In this document: in pieces, positions 61,814 through 64,000 of the stretch | Position numbering within the stretch: the stretch's first letter is position 1 | Layout of the letters: each line of letters starts with the position of its first letter | NCBI GenBank assembly: GCA_013397795.1 | Contig: VZTJ01003246.1 | Span: forward strand, 1,527,783-1,591,782 | Direction of reading: 5' to 3' | From: Orthonyx spaldingii | Lineage: Eukaryota; Chordata; Aves; Passeriformes; Orthonychidae | DNA: 64,000 nucleotides | Made by a program: the position numbers and the translations under genes | The notes under the pieces: model-generated | What the model was told of the DNA's origin: nothing | The model's database searches: none | The model's input: the letters and a program-made list of their open reading frames with translations, nothing else

Positions 61814-64000
61814 GTAGCTAAGCACTTTTCTTTCAAATGACAAATTTTATCACATACATTTTTGTTGCCTAGATACTAGTAATTTACCATGTTATCTTTT
61901 TTCTTATTGTCCCAAACTTCTTTCCTCAATAACATATCATTGTTACATACATTTACCAAGACAATCTCGTTCAGTGCCGGTGCAGAATACCAACCACAAT
62001 GCATCACAATTAAGTTGAGAAACAACACACTTACATTACTTAAATTAATAAAATTTCCAGAACACTTAATATTTCTACTATAGTACCAGTACTTTATTTC
62101 ATCAACATCTAGTGAGAAAGTCAGTATAAAATATGCTTCAGTAAAAAAGGCTTTCCTGAGAAATGTTAAGCATTGATATTTGACTATTGATATTTGACCA
62201 TTTCATTGCAGAATTTGCAAGTAATATATAATGGCTCTTAGTCTTTTACTAGTAAGCATGACTATATATTTATTCTCTGCTGCAGTTTGAGTTCTGTGTT
62301 TTTCTTATGCAAAAATACTTTATTTTAAGATATTTTGTGTCATTTCTTCTTTAGCCACAGAGAAGTATTCTTAAAACAGAGTGGTGAAGACTGTTGCTTG
62401 CTTCACTGAATTACAACTAGCTTGTTGGCATTAATCAGAAAGTACTATATGATTCATTAGCTGTGAAAGGCTTTAAATAATTGATTTGCAGCATGGGGGA
62501 TTAACATGGAATCTCATTAACCAAGAAAGTTTGCTATAGTTTTCATTTAAGTAGAACTTATGCTTTGAAAATTGCTTGATAGGGGGGAAAAAGCTATAAC
62601 TGTCTCAACAGAAACACAGTACTGCCAATATTACAAATCTTCCACCATATTATGCATTTTTTCTTAGTAGTTGTATATGTATATCTGATATTATAACAAA
62701 CCTGTGATGCATGTTGGACATACATTGTTTGATTTAAATATTTGGTTGATGGTTTTAATTATATTTTTGTTTGTTTATTTATTTTGCTAAAGATTATGTG
62801 GGTTAGATGAAACTTGCTGTAGATTGACTGTAAATATCAGATTTTTTTAATACCAGTGGGGAATTCAAGTCTCATGGATTAAACTGCTCTGAGGTCCTGG
62901 ATATTTTACTAACAAAAGAGAATGGGAAGTGGTTACCTAGTGAAGACATTTTCAAATATGTGTTCCTCCATTACAGAGCTACATCTTTCTCCTTAAGAGC
63001 TGCTTTTTCAGTGTTGCAGAACAGTTTCCTGAGGAGAAAAAGCCCATTGCTTGTATGCTGTGTCTATTCTAGGGATTTTCTCTTCTATTCAGTTATAACA
63101 TCAGTGACCTGGAAAAGGGTTAGTTGAATGGAATTTTCTATATCTTTAGCTGACTCACATCAGAGATATTCTAGAAAATAATTATTTTGATTCTTACACA
63201 GTCCCTTTCTTATCATTACATAAATGTATTTAACAAAGTTGCTACTACTGTCGTGAAGCATCCCTCTAGGGTGAAATAGAAGACCAATTTTTTTTTTTTC
63301 TAATAACTAATATTTTTACAACAGTTTGTTTATCAAAAAGTGTTTTCAATTTTATTAACATCCTCTAACAAAAGATTGAATAGGGTACCATAATATCAGA
63401 TCAATTTTGTCCAGCCTTATTTTTTATTTCTGATATCTGCCATTTTTAGATCCTTATAAAAAAACATAATTACAAAATAATCTGTTCATATAAGAACTGT
63501 TTTTCTCCAAGTACTTAATGACTGGTGCATGCACTGAAGCATAAGTGTTTACATCCCTCCTAGATTTTCACACATCAAGCACATACGAGACATCTCTATA
63601 CATCTAAGCTTTGTGGTTACTAGTTATTACTACATTACTAAATTGAGTTTCTTCTGCTCTCCATGTCCACTTCAAACTTTGCCGTCAATAATCTTTCCCT
63701 AATGAAACAACCTGTAATATTAGTGATTTTTTTTTAAATGGAGTGGATCAAACTCTATATATGTCTTTGCACAGACATTTTTGAAATTCCATACAAGCTT
63801 ATATGTGCAATTCTACTGCACTACCTTTACATTTTACTATGCTGTTTACTCATTCTTTAAGCCATAATTCAGGAATAATTTATTGGGCTTTTTAGCTCAC
63901 CTAAATCAAGTTGTGGTCAACAATGACCTAGCTCTTTTATTTATTTTTCATTCCCTTAAATGATGGATATTTAGAGGTGGGGGGAAACAGACCGGGGGGG
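61814..64000. other. anonymous AT-rich sequence to window end
   Basis: No gene or mobile element is recognised. An imperfect 14-bp tandem duplication (attgatatttgac plus t or c) lies at 62172-62199. The window ends in a run of seven G. Confidence 0.55.
62172..62199. repeat. 14-bp tandem duplication, one mismatch
   Basis: The copies at 62172-62185 and 62186-62199 differ only at the last base. Confidence 0.9.

Noticed and set aside
61529..61840. 103-codon plus-strand ORF
   Set aside because: It crosses an LTR end and runs antisense to the ERVL pol relic and a minus-strand LTR start.
1..64000. CRISPR arrays, operons, phage or bacterial mobile islands
   Set aside because: There are no regularly spaced repeats, no ribosome-binding sites and no dense ORFs. 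All recognised elements are avian retroelements.

Overview
The window is vertebrate, and specifically passerine-bird, nuclear DNA. It is AT-rich and gene-poor and has no prokaryotic gene organisation. Its recognisable content is avian retroelement relics. These are a tRNA-Ile-headed SINE with a CR1 tail (TguSINE1 type, described from passerines), five CR1 LINE fragments whose 3' ends carry the avian 8-bp ATTCTRTG-type tail, several ERVL-type LTR pieces, and two endogenous-retrovirus LTRs with the look of bird ERVK/ERV2 elements. The family names come from my memory of avian repeats, not from a database search.

Layout: 0-6 kb is anonymous AT-rich sequence with the SINE at the left edge and one exon-like island on the minus strand (4600-4763). 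A CR1 copy with decayed ORF2 lies at 6.26-7.0 kb. Anonymous sequence follows to 16.7 kb. At 16.7-20.3 kb two inverted ERVL-type LTRs flank a 38-A tract and a CR1 3' end. A small LTR tail sits at 22.7 kb. From 22.8 to 43.0 kb I see about 20 kb with no recognisable mobile element. A retroelement cluster at 43.0-49.2 kb holds an LTR with TATA and AATAAA signals, a solo LTR with a perfect 6-bp target-site duplication, and two CR1 3' ends. The 49-61 kb stretch is anonymous apart from a possible terminal exon at 53.1-53.3 kb, microsatellites and a short CR1 tail. At 61.2-61.8 kb there is a rearranged ERVL relic that keeps a fragment of reverse transcriptase.

I find no complete protein-coding gene, rRNA, functional tRNA, CRISPR or operon. 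The window is best read as an intergenic desert or part of a very large intron. The two best gene-like signals are minus-strand ORF segments with plausible splice sites (4600-4763 and 53126-53258); neither is identified. Two single-N positions (46402, 53001) are each flanked by exact direct duplications and look like assembly joins. I found no convincing undescribed biological system. The findings worth checking are the exon candidates, the N-flanked duplications, the internally deleted CR1, and the rearranged ERVL.
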